The translations under genes were made by a program, and so were the position numbers. This document shows, piece by piece, positions 1 to 6,213 of a stretch of DNA of 11,734 nucleotides (position 1 is the stretch's first letter; the number at the start of each line of letters is the position of its first letter). Below the pieces are notes generated by a model. The model worked only from the letters and a program-made list of their open reading frames with translations, did not search any database and was not told the DNA's origin. This stretch comes from Chloroflexota bacterium (lineage in GTDB: Bacteria > Chloroflexota > Dehalococcoidia > Lucifugimonadales > JADFKI01): NCBI GenBank assembly GCA_022565015.1, contig JADFKI010000095.1, positions 1 through 11,734 on the forward strand, given 5' to 3'.

Positions 1-540
1 GTGGACCGCGATGCCGTAGACCTCGTGGCTATAACTCACCTTCACCCGGACCACGTGGGCTGGAACCTGATAGACGGTCGACCCACGTTTCCCAACGCGC
101 GCTACCTCGTGTCCAAGGCTGACTACGATTACTGGACCAGGCCTGAGGTCCTTCAAAATGCGCAGCACGTCACGGACCAGGTGCTGCCGCTGGACGGCCT
201 GAACATACTGGACCTGATGGATGACGACTACAAGATCACCGATGAGCTCACGACCGTCGCCACGCCGGGGCATACGCCGGGGCACGTGTCCATCGCCGTC
301 GTCTCGGGCGGAGAGCGTGCCTTTATTCTTGGGGACGTCGCCCACAGCCCGGCCCAGGCCCACTACACGGAGTGGAGCCCCTCCTTCGACACCGACGGAG
401 ACATCTCGAGGCACACCAGGCACCAGATTCTCGACAAGCTCGAGGCGGAGGGAACGCTGGTCTCGGCGGGACACTTCCCCGACCAGGGCTTCGGACGCTT
501 CGTCAAGAGCGGCGGGCGCCGAATCTGGCAGGGCGTCTGA
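1..540 (+). CDS. MBL-fold metallo-hydrolase, lactonase-like, 5'-truncated by the window edge
   Basis: C-terminal 179 residues of a metallo-beta-lactamase-fold hydrolase. The whole metal site is visible: the HxHxDH motif (THLHPDH, H13, H15, D17, H18 in window numbering), H95 in HTPGH, the bridging D112 in ILGD, and H158 in SAGHFP. The HTPGH spacing and the C-terminal GHFP segment resemble the AttM/AiiB-type N-acyl-homoserine-lactonase branch, so hydrolysis of a lactone or other ester is plausible; the substrate is not known. Proteins of this branch usually have roughly 250-290 residues and begin with strands that are missing here, so the GTG at base 1 is very probably an internal valine. The stop is followed by a split-barrel gene with about 10 nt between, suggesting co-transcription. 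No signal peptide can be judged because the N-terminus is absent. Family call is firm, lactonase activity is a guess. Confidence 0.88.
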   Translation: MDRDAVDLVAITHLHPDHVGWNLIDGRPTFPNARYLVSKADYDYWTRPEVLQNAQHVTDQVLPLDGLNILDLMDDDYKITDELTTVATPGHTPGHVSIAVVSGGERAFILGDVAHSPAQAHYTEWSPSFDTDGDISRHTRHQILDKLEAEGTLVSAGHFPDQGFGRFVKSGGRRIWQGV

Positions 541-543
541 GGG
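539..543 (+). promoter_or_regulatory. Ribosome binding site pointing to an AUA start
   Basis: GAGGG overlaps the stop codon of the upstream hydrolase gene and lies 7 nt before the ATA codon at 551. Spacing and sequence are those of a good Shine-Dalgarno site, and no ATG, GTG or TTG in the right frame occurs nearby. It is the main evidence for placing the next gene's start at 551. Confidence 0.5.
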
Positions 544-550
544 CCGCGTC

Positions 551-976
551 ATAGACAGCATCGATCCCGAAGTCAGCGAGTTCATCCGCGTCCACAGGGT
601 CGCTCGGCTCGCAACGGTGGATGACGCCGGTTCGCCCCACGTCATACCCGTGTGCTATGCCTTCGACGGTGAGCGGCTTTACACCGCCCTGGACCTGAAG
701 CCAAAGCGAGTCGAGGGCCGTATGCTCAAGAGGGTCCGCAACATCCTGGAAAACCCCAGGGTCTCTCTTGTTATCGACGACTATTCCGAGAGTTGGAGCG
801 ACCTGGCCTACGTCCTCATCCACGGAGTCGCACGCATCGTCGACAGCGGTGAGGAGCAGCGGTCGGGTGAAGGGCTGTTGCGGAGCAAATACCCCCAGTA
901 CCGGGAGCTGCTGAAGCCGGGGGCGACCATTATCAGCATAACGCCCGATAAGATCATCAGCTGGGGACGCGTCTGA
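551..976 (+). CDS. PPOX/F420-type split-barrel protein (TIGR03668-like), apparent AUA start
   Basis: About 141 residues of a pyridoxamine-phosphate-oxidase-like split barrel of the F420/FMN-binding type. The N-terminal signature RVARLATVDDAGSPHVIPVC (residues 16-35) is characteristic, followed by a basic stretch KPKRVEGRMLKRVRNI and the core strand NPRVSLVIDDY. Members bind F420 or FMN and carry out small redox reactions in the cytoplasm; the substrate here is unknown. The start is odd. Family proteins begin about ten residues before the EFIRVHR helix, but the frame there has no ATG, GTG or TTG. The nearest usual start codons are a GTG near 317 and ATGs further upstream, deep inside the preceding gene, which would add a low-complexity arginine/serine-rich tail. 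GAGGG lies 7 nt before ATA 551, so initiation at AUA, or an ATG misread as ATA, is most likely. Likely co-transcribed with the hydrolase. Confidence 0.82.
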   Translation: MDSIDPEVSEFIRVHRVARLATVDDAGSPHVIPVCYAFDGERLYTALDLKPKRVEGRMLKRVRNILENPRVSLVIDDYSESWSDLAYVLIHGVARIVDSGEEQRSGEGLLRSKYPQYRELLKPGATIISITPDKIISWGRV

Positions 977-990
977 TGGAGAGTTTTTTT
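955..990 (+). terminator. Weak candidate intrinsic terminator
   Basis: CATCAG (955-960) pairs with CTGATG (973-978) across the stop codon of the split-barrel gene, and a run of seven T follows at 984-990. The stem is only 6 bp with a 12-nt loop, and five bases separate it from the T run, so termination would be weak at best. Confidence 0.25.
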
Positions 991-1013
991 CATATCTCCG
1001 GGGGGCGGTCCGA

Positions 1014-1724
1014 TTGGCACGCATGGTGAGAATATTTAGAGCCGCGCTTAGCTCAGGCCTTTCCAGGTTGAGCTCTAAACTAGGTTTCGTGGCCTTCGCG
1101 ACGGCGGTCATGATCCTGCTCATCTCGTGCGGCGGCGGTCAGGAAGCGCCTGCCCTCGACGAGCCGAGCGCGAGGGAGGCGTTCGAGAGGGGCGTGGAGT
1201 CTCGGGACAAGGGCCTGCCACGACGGGCCTTCAACGAGCTCAACGAGGCGCTGCGGTTGGACCCCAGGATGGCCGAGGCCTACGCGGCGCGAGCGACTAT
1301 CTACCTGATATACGATAACCACCCGAGCGCGATCGCAGACCTGAACCGGGCGCTTAGGCTCGACGGTGACCTGGCCATTGCGTACAACTACAGGGGCCTG
1401 ATATTTGCAGAAGTGAACGACATAGAGAGCGCACTGCTGAATTACACCAAGGCCATACAGCTCGACCCGAGCTTGACGGAGGCGTACCTGAACAGGGCCG
1501 AGGCATATCTTGAAAGTCAGGACGTGGACTCGGCAATCGAGGACCTGACTTCGGCGATCGAGACCGAGCCTGAAAGGGCGGCATATTACCTCGTTCGAGG
1601 GCAGCTGCGGCTGACGATCGGTCAACCGGACATGGCCGCCGCCGACATGGAGCAGGTGCTGGCCCTCACCGACGATGAGCAGATGGTCGTCAGTGCGAAG
1701 GAGCTCCTCAGCCTCGTCCAGTAG
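1014..1724 (+). CDS. TPR-repeat lipoprotein
   Basis: A 236-residue tetratricopeptide-repeat protein exported as a lipoprotein. The N-terminus has several arginines and a lysine, a hydrophobic stretch (about residues 25-37) and the lipobox LLISC with the lipidated cysteine at residue 39, followed by a Gly/Ala/Pro-rich linker. About five TPR units then run from roughly residue 53 to the end; EALRLDP, RALRLDG and KAIQLDP are their second-helix ends. TPR lipoproteins act as scaffolds for protein partners on the outer side of the membrane; no partner is evident. Start choice: TTG at 1014 has GGGGGCGG (1001-1008) 5 nt upstream, whereas ATG at 1023 would be 14 nt away, so TTG is slightly favoured. 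Starting at 1023 would remove only three residues. It sits 37 nt after the preceding gene. Family sure, role unknown. Confidence 0.87.
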   Translation: MARMVRIFRAALSSGLSRLSSKLGFVAFATAVMILLISCGGGQEAPALDEPSAREAFERGVESRDKGLPRRAFNELNEALRLDPRMAEAYAARATIYLIYDNHPSAIADLNRALRLDGDLAIAYNYRGLIFAEVNDIESALLNYTKAIQLDPSLTEAYLNRAEAYLESQDVDSAIEDLTSAIETEPERAAYYLVRGQLRLTIGQPDMAAADMEQVLALTDDEQMVVSAKELLSLVQ

Positions 1725-1848
1725 TGCCCTGCCTCCATGGCGGTGCCGGGTTCAAGCCTTGTCCCGCCCCACGATTCCATTGTTGCCCGGCGACGCGGGA
1801 GGCCGGCATCTGAGATATGAACATGCCGTATCTTTGGGCAAAAACACT

Positions 1849-1877
1849 TTGACGCACCGGCCGAGACAGGCTATATT
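1849..1877 (+). promoter_or_regulatory. Sigma-70-type promoter of the MFS gene
   Basis: TTGACG (1849-1854) and TATATT (1872-1877) are separated by exactly 17 nt, each one base from consensus. The expected transcription start is near 1884, only about 10 nt before the ATG at 1895. The rest of the 170-base gap after the TPR gene shows no convincing terminator. Confidence 0.65.
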
Positions 1878-1894
1878 CATGCGACCTCGTTGAT

Positions 1895-3166
1895 ATGACA
1901 TTCCTCACCAAAATAGGGCTGACGCGCGCGCTTGGTAGAGCCGCGTCGCCGTCGGAGGACGGCAGGGGCGGCCTTCCCTGGCTCTATCTCCTTTCCCTCA
2001 TGCTCTTCATATTGCTGCTCCCCTTCTCCAGCTACGTGGCCGCAATTCCCTTCATCAAGAGCGAATGGGGACTGAACAACACAGAGGTCGGAGTCATATT
2101 CTCCGCCTACCTGGCCGGATTTGCCGCTTCAGCCCTCTTTGTCGTGCCGCTGACGGACCGGCTCGGATCCAGGCAGATCATTATCGGGTCAACGCTGATT
2201 TCGGTCATATCCCATATGCTGTTTCCGGTCGCGGCCAACGGCCTGATCTCCGCGATCATTCTGCGTGCCGTCGCAGGCATAGGGCTGGTGGGAGTTTATA
2301 CACCCGGCATGCGGATCATCTCCGAGAGATTTCCGACGGTCGGCAGGGGCATGGCAATCGGCACCTTCGTAACCTTTTTTTACGCCTCCAACAGCGTCTC
2401 TCTCGCCCTGACCGGGGTGCTCATGAACAACTTCGAATGGCGAGAGGCCTACCTGATAATGTCGCTGGCCGCCGTCGTCAGCGTGCCCCTGGCGTACCTG
2501 CTCCTGCGGAGACAGCAGGACAGGCCAGAACAGGCCTCATCCGGGAAGCTGGACCTGCGCGTGCTCAAGAACCGTGCCGCACGATACATCATCCTGGCGT
2601 ATTCACTCCACGCGGCGGAGCTGTACGTCGTCCGAGTTTGGCTGCCGGCGCTGCTCGTGACCGTGCTGGTGGCGAGGGGCATGGAGGACTCCAGGGCCGC
2701 CGTGACCGCCGCGACCGTAGGCGGCATCGCTCTGGCCGGAGGCGCACTGGGCCCGGTCATGGGCGGCATCCTGTCGGACAGGTTCGGGCGGGCGACCTCC
2801 GCGGCGGCGATATTCGCCCTGAGCGGCGCCATCTCCTGGGGGATAGGTTGGATGACCGGCTTTCCTTGGGCCGTCATAATAGCCGTCACCGTCGTGTACG
2901 GATGGGCCATCGCCGCCGACTCGGCCATATACTCGACAGCCATCACGGAGGTGGCCGAGCAGGGCCGCCTCGGCTCCACGTTGGCGGTCCACTCGTTCCT
3001 CGGCTTTCTCGGAGGCGTGATAGGCCCAATTATCGTCGGGGGCATTCTTGATGTCTCGCCGGAGTCGATAGGCTGGGGGCTTGGATTCTCGTTCGTCGGG
3101 GTGCTGGCCGTAATCGCCATCCTGGGACTGATGCGCCTGGGCAACTCGGGCAGGCGCTCGACTTGA
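1895..3166 (+). CDS. MFS transporter, 12 TM
   Basis: A 423-residue major facilitator superfamily permease. Hydrophobic segments begin at about residue 28 and give the usual two six-helix halves; the loop around residues 205-225 (RRQQDRPEQ and onward) is the central cytoplasmic linker. Both MFS loop motifs are visible: PLTDRLGSRQ (86-94) between TM2 and TM3, and GGILSDRFGRA (290-300) at the matching place in the second half. It would move a small solute, probably by proton coupling, across the cytoplasmic membrane; nothing in the sequence fixes the substrate. Length is normal. No Shine-Dalgarno sequence precedes the ATG, and the promoter just upstream predicts a leader of about 10 nt, so translation may be nearly leaderless. 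The neighbouring genes do not form an obvious single pathway. Confidence 0.93.
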   Translation: MTFLTKIGLTRALGRAASPSEDGRGGLPWLYLLSLMLFILLLPFSSYVAAIPFIKSEWGLNNTEVGVIFSAYLAGFAASALFVVPLTDRLGSRQIIIGSTLISVISHMLFPVAANGLISAIILRAVAGIGLVGVYTPGMRIISERFPTVGRGMAIGTFVTFFYASNSVSLALTGVLMNNFEWREAYLIMSLAAVVSVPLAYLLLRRQQDRPEQASSGKLDLRVLKNRAARYIILAYSLHAAELYVVRVWLPALLVTVLVARGMEDSRAAVTAATVGGIALAGGALGPVMGGILSDRFGRATSAAAIFALSGAISWGIGWMTGFPWAVIIAVTVVYGWAIAADSAIYSTAITEVAEQGRLGSTLAVHSFLGFLGGVIGPIIVGGILDVSPESIGWGLGFSFVGVLAVIAILGLMRLGNSGRRST

Positions 3167-3209
3167 GATGGGGAAGAGTCGCGAAAAACGGGCCGGCGCT
3201 ACAGGCTAT

Positions 3210-3236
3210 CAGACAAATCCATTGCGGGTTTGTCTG
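3210..3236 (+). promoter_or_regulatory. Strong hairpin/dyad in the leader of the SnoaL-like gene
   Basis: An 11-bp stem (3210-3220 with 3226-3236) closes a 5-nt loop, ATTGC; all pairs are Watson-Crick except one G-U. The arms read CAGACAAATCC and GGGTTTGTCTG. The hairpin ends 6 nt before the GAGGAGG ribosome binding site. No T run follows on either strand, so it does not look like an intrinsic terminator. It could be an RNA structure controlling translation or RNA ends, or a dyad operator. The 90-base gap it lies in has no clear promoter. Confidence 0.5.
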
Positions 3237-3242
3237 CTCGTA

Positions 3243-3249
3243 GAGGAGG
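3243..3249 (+). promoter_or_regulatory. Ribosome binding site deciding the SnoaL-like start
   Basis: GAGGAGG lies 7 nt before the in-frame ATG at 3257. This rules out the longer TTG start at 3230, which would put the binding site inside the coding region. Another ATG at 3252 is out of frame and too close. Confidence 0.8.
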
Positions 3250-3256
3250 CTATGTT

Positions 3257-3658
3257 ATGGAGAGCCGCAAGGAGAACGTAAGGAAATTCTGGGAGGGCCT
3301 CGACAACGGTGACCTGGACTCACAGCTTGCGCTGCTCGCCGACGACGCGGTGTTCACGGTGACCGGCTCCACGGGCGTGTCGGGCGTTCACCGGGGCGTG
3401 GACGGAGTGAGGGCGCACATGGAGCGCTTCGGGTCCCTCATCGAGCCGGGGCCGCGAATGAACGTCGTGGAGCTCATCGGGGAGGCCGATACGGTGGTAT
3501 GCCTGTCCGAGGGCGTCATGCGCTCACGAACGGGCCGCGAGTACAACAATCGATACGCCTTCGTCTTCAGGTTCGACGGCCCGAAGATCAGCTCCATCAC
3601 CGAATATCTCGATACCGCCCTGGTCGAGACCGCACTTTACAACAAGGAAATCCGATAG
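3257..3658 (+). CDS. SnoaL-like / NTF2-fold protein
   Basis: A 133-residue protein of the NTF2-like superfamily (SnoaL/ketosteroid-isomerase-like group, COG3631-like). The pattern is typical: an N-terminal helix ENVRKFWEGLDNGDLDSQLALLADDAVFTV, written here in part as FWEGLDNGD and LLADDAVF, a GVDGVRAHMERF helix, then strands ending in ISSITEYLDTALVE. Such proteins form a cone-shaped pocket and act as small isomerases, cyclases or dehydratases, or just bind ligands; conserved catalytic residues differ between families, so no reaction can be assigned. Length is normal. The start at ATG 3257 is set by a strong ribosome binding site. It follows the MFS gene after 90 nt that contain a stable hairpin, so it may be read from the same transcript under separate control. 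Confidence 0.85.
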   Translation: MESRKENVRKFWEGLDNGDLDSQLALLADDAVFTVTGSTGVSGVHRGVDGVRAHMERFGSLIEPGPRMNVVELIGEADTVVCLSEGVMRSRTGREYNNRYAFVFRFDGPKISSITEYLDTALVETALYNKEIR

Positions 3659-3683
3659 TCGAAAGCGATGTCTTCGACTTAGG

Positions 3684-3712
3684 TTGTGCCGGTTTTCACA
3701 CTAGATTATAAT
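3684..3712 (+). promoter_or_regulatory. Candidate promoter for the zinc-ribbon/HAD pair
   Basis: A perfect TATAAT (3707-3712) lies 17 nt after TTGTGC (3684-3689), which matches only the TTG of a consensus -35. The predicted start near 3719 gives a leader of about 130 nt before ATG 3853. Just upstream, AGTCGAA (3657-3663) and TTCGACT (3673-3679) form a 7-bp stem right at the end of the SnoaL-like gene but without a T run. Confidence 0.45.
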
Positions 3713-3852
3713 CATTCTATGAACTCCTTCGAGCGCCGCTCATGATAGGTAGTGAAGTACACGTTCAAGACCCGGTTTCCACCAAAGGCCGGCCGTCCGC
3801 ATGACCTACCTTCCGGACTCCAATGTTCTATGGGAGCTTGTTTAGCACAGAG

Positions 3853-4209
3853 ATGAAGATATACTTTTGTCAGGAATGTGGAGCCTATTCGTTCGGATCT
3901 GAATCGACGTGTGAAGAGTGCCAGGCGCTGATCCCGGACGACAGCTGGGCAAACGTCACACAGGAAGAGCTGGACCAGCTGGATTTCGTAGACGACCTCG
4001 ACCTGCCCCCCGGCCTGCCCGTATGGGAGTACGAGGTGATCCGACTGAAGACAGACGATGACGACGGGAGCCTGACCTACACCACTCAGCTCTTGGGCCG
4101 CATGGGCGAGAAGGGCTGGGAGCTGGTCGATGTCGTATCCTTGAACGGCGGGAGCAACACCCGGTTCGGCGTGTTCAAGCGCTGCTGGGTGGAGGCCTTC
4201 GAGGAGTAG
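3853..4209 (+). CDS. Zinc-ribbon plus DUF4177-like protein
   Basis: A 118-residue acidic protein with two parts. Residues 1-23 hold a zinc ribbon with two CxxC knuckles (CQEC at 6-9 and CEEC at 20-23). An acidic linker (about 35-57) leads to a C-terminal module with the DUF4177 pattern: WEYEVIRL (58-65), MGEKGWELVDVVSL (84-97) and FGVFKR (105-110). DUF4177 proteins are small, of unknown function. The zinc ribbon suggests a structural or binding role; the fusion could sense or bind something, but that is inference. Start: MKIYFCQ at 3853 is chosen because it begins right before the ribbon. An in-frame ATG at 3823 would add ten residues; neither has a good ribosome binding site. The stop is 13 nt before the HAD gene, so the two are probably one operon. 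Confidence 0.75.
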   Translation: MKIYFCQECGAYSFGSESTCEECQALIPDDSWANVTQEELDQLDFVDDLDLPPGLPVWEYEVIRLKTDDDDGSLTYTTQLLGRMGEKGWELVDVVSLNGGSNTRFGVFKRCWVEAFEE

Positions 4210-4222
4210 GCCCCACGCTGCC

Positions 4223-4900
4223 ATGAACCATCCGCCAATATCTTCCGTCCTGTTCGACCTGGACGACACCCTGCTGGACCGGACCGCCGGCTTCGAGAGC
4301 TTCTGCCGGGAGCTGTACCACACCAGCGGCGCCATGAGCGACACTCATTCTGAGGGGGAAGCCGTCGAGCTGATGCTGGACTGGGACTCAAAGGGCATGG
4401 GTTCGAGGGAAGAATTCTTCAAGAATATATTGGGACTGTGGCCCGGCGTATTTCGAGACCTTCAGCAGGCCATGCAGGTCTTCATCGAGTCCTACCCAAG
4501 GTTGCTGGTCCTGGACCCTCAGACCCGTGCCCTGCTGGAGGATTTGCAGGACGCAGACATACCCACGGGCATCGTGACTAACGGCGGCACGATTATGCAG
4601 TCCAACAAGATACGTGAGTCGGGTCTGGAAGGGCTCGTCGGGGCAATCGTGATATCCGAGGAGGCCGGCGTTGCGAAGCCGGACCCGCGTATATTCGAGA
4701 AGGCCCTTTCACAGATTCATGCGAGCCCCGCCTCCACGCTTTTCGTCGGCGACAATCCCGAGGCGGACATCCTTGGAGCCAGGGACATGGGAATGCCGAC
4801 GGCGTGGTTACGCAACGGTCAGGAGTGGCACTTTGAACAAGGAAAGCCGGACTACGTGTTCGACCATGCGTATGAAATACGTGAAATCGTTCTTCCTTAG
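4223..4900 (+). CDS. HAD-superfamily hydrolase (subfamily IA phosphatase)
   Basis: A 225-residue haloacid-dehalogenase-type phosphatase. All four motifs are present: FDLDDTLLD with the nucleophile D12 and acid/base D14, IVTNGG with T119, K152 in AKPDPRIF, and FVGDNPEADILGA with the Mg-binding D177 and D182. Residues about 20-95 form the helical cap, placing it in the IA group with YjjG-, PGP- and nucleotidase-like enzymes. It should hydrolyse a small phosphorylated metabolite in the cytoplasm; the exact substrate cannot be read from sequence. Length is typical. The start is the only ATG before motif I; the ribosome binding site is poor (GAGGAG at 4201-4206 is 16 nt away), consistent with translation coupled to the zinc-ribbon gene that ends 13 nt upstream. 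Confidence 0.93.
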   Translation: MNHPPISSVLFDLDDTLLDRTAGFESFCRELYHTSGAMSDTHSEGEAVELMLDWDSKGMGSREEFFKNILGLWPGVFRDLQQAMQVFIESYPRLLVLDPQTRALLEDLQDADIPTGIVTNGGTIMQSNKIRESGLEGLVGAIVISEEAGVAKPDPRIFEKALSQIHASPASTLFVGDNPEADILGARDMGMPTAWLRNGQEWHFEQGKPDYVFDHAYEIREIVLP

Positions 4901-4970
4901 AGTCATAGGCCCAGATGCCCCCCGGCGGTCGTGCGGCCCGAGGGCTTTGCTGCCTGATTTTCGATACAAC

Positions 4971-4974
4971 GAGG
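4971..4974 (+). promoter_or_regulatory. Ribosome binding site pointing to a CUG start
   Basis: GAGG lies 7 nt before CTG 4982. The first GTG in the same frame (5006) has no such site. With the conserved histidine encoded between the two codons, this favours starting at 4982. The 81-base gap after the HAD gene otherwise shows no clear terminator or promoter. Confidence 0.4.
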
Positions 4975-4981
4975 TCAGTCG

Positions 4982-5485
4982 CTGGGGCCGGTAGTCCATA
5001 CCATCGTGTCGGGCGGGCTCGGAGGCGCCGTTTGGGCTGCGACCGGCGAGCCCTGGGCAGTCCCCGTCGCCGTGGCTGTCGGAGTCCTGACGGACATCGA
5101 TCACCTGGTAGACGTTTTCGACGGCGTAGAGGAAGGCTACAAACTCCATATGCTGAGGCCCTTTCACGCATGGGAGTTCGCCGCGCTTGGCGTATTCGCC
5201 CTCTTCGCCTATTTCAACAATCCGCTGTACCTGGCAGCCGTCCTGGGGTATATCAGCCACATAGCGCTGGACGAAGTAGGAAATACGACCAACTCCTTTG
5301 CCTATTTCATGACCTACCGCGCCTTCGTGAAATTCAAGAGAAAGCGCTTGACGCCACACGTGTTCAGCCCCCGCCACTGGTCTCAGAGTAGTCCCCCCTT
5401 CTGGGCCAAGTACGAGCCGACGATATACCAGCTATGGCGATGGTACAAAGGGAGAGGATCGCGGGGAGACCGAAGCGGCGCCTGA
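4982..5485 (+). CDS. YdjM-like membrane-bound metal-dependent hydrolase, apparent CUG start
   Basis: About 167 residues resembling the YdjM/DUF457 family (PF04307-like) of membrane metal-dependent hydrolases. Visible pieces are an N-terminal HTIVSGGLGGAVW (H6), a TDIDH motif (D38, D40, H41), a second-shell region LRPFHAWEF (H62) and GYISHIALDEVGN (H93, D97), with hydrophobic stretches between them. The histidine and aspartate positions suggest a metal site near the membrane face; the substrate is unknown. Start: the first standard start codon in frame is GTG 5006, but it would cut off H6, which family members keep near their N-terminus. GAGG sits 7 nt before CTG 4982, so a CUG start is favoured; the frame is closed by a stop at 4955-4957. 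The tail after about residue 125 is basic. Family assignment is moderate. Confidence 0.65.
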   Translation: MGPVVHTIVSGGLGGAVWAATGEPWAVPVAVAVGVLTDIDHLVDVFDGVEEGYKLHMLRPFHAWEFAALGVFALFAYFNNPLYLAAVLGYISHIALDEVGNTTNSFAYFMTYRAFVKFKRKRLTPHVFSPRHWSQSSPPFWAKYEPTIYQLWRWYKGRGSRGDRSGA

Positions 5486-5541
5486 AAACCGTTCCCGCTG
5501 GTGGAGGGGAAGCCCGCAATTTCTTTCTTTATTGACCGGAC

Positions 5542-6056
5542 TTATGCTGGAAAACCTCTGGTCATGATGATCGCCAGGGCGACGATGGCCAGCACCAGCA
5601 GAAGGTTGAAGCGGGCCAGCCAGACCAGTCCAAGCCTGCCTCGTTTCAGCCCGCGCGAAGGCTCGCCGCCGCCGCTCCTTGCTCGCTCAAGTGCTTCGAG
5701 ACTTTCGGGCCCAGCACGAAGTCGTGAAAGGCGCTGAGGACGATGATCAGCGCCACCAGTCCAGCCTTGATCTGCAGCACCTTGACGAAGTGGTTGCCGC
5801 TGGTGAAGAACAGTGCGGGCGTAATCCTCCATTGGTCCGTCGCGATGAACGCGCCGGTTATGACCAGCAGGATTATCGACGCCCAGGCCACCACTCGAAA
5901 GCGTCGCGCCGCCTGCGTCAGAATCTGTACGCCAAGCGCCGGCGGCTCTACGAATCCACGGCTGAGCGGCACCATGACCATCACGAGGAAGAGCGTCCCG
6001 CCTATCCACGTGATGGCGGCGAGCAGATGTATGAAGACCGCAAATTGATATGCCAT
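5542..6056 (-). pseudogene. CopD-like four-TM membrane protein, frameshifted near its C-terminus
   Basis: From ATG 6056 the first frame gives 136 residues: TM1 with HLLAAITWIGG (H10, W17), TM2 around residues 55-73 and TM3 around 91-115 ending FHDFVLGPKVSKHL, then a stop at 5646-5648. The fourth helix, LARFNLLLVLAIVALAIIM, lies in another frame and ends at TAA 5542-5544. CopD/DUF4149-like proteins of this kind are normally one chain of about 150-170 residues with four helices, so the sequence looks like one gene with a single-base loss (or equivalent) between about 5650 and 5710, where GCGGCGGCG repeats occur. The shift is equivalent to -1; no slippery heptamer is visible. Such proteins sit in the cytoplasmic membrane and some help handle copper; here a role is only inferred. 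It converges with the YdjM-like gene and diverges from the LLM gene. It may be a pseudogene or a sequencing error. Confidence 0.75.
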
Positions 6057-6213
6057 TTCCTGGATACCTCAGCCCAGATTACTACGTTCAGAATGGGAAC
6101 AGCCGGGCCGGTCGCCTTCCCGAATATTTTCACCCCCCGGGTACGGCGGCTAGTGGTAAGATCAGGCCTGTGATTCAATGCAACTGATTTAGCAAGAATC
6201 TGAGGAGCCGAAT

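Noticed and set aside
2065..3051. Open frame of 328 codons within the MFS gene
   Set aside because: Arginine- and glycine-rich out-of-frame reading of a gene with clear membrane helices and MFS motifs.
3719..3745. Eight-codon open frame (MNSFERRS) right at the predicted transcription start of the zinc-ribbon gene
   Set aside because: Too short, no ribosome binding site and no attenuator structure seen after it; probably chance.
5646..5711. Programmed -1 frameshift in the CopD-like gene
   Set aside because: No slippery heptamer or downstream pseudoknot is apparent, so mutation or sequencing error is simpler.
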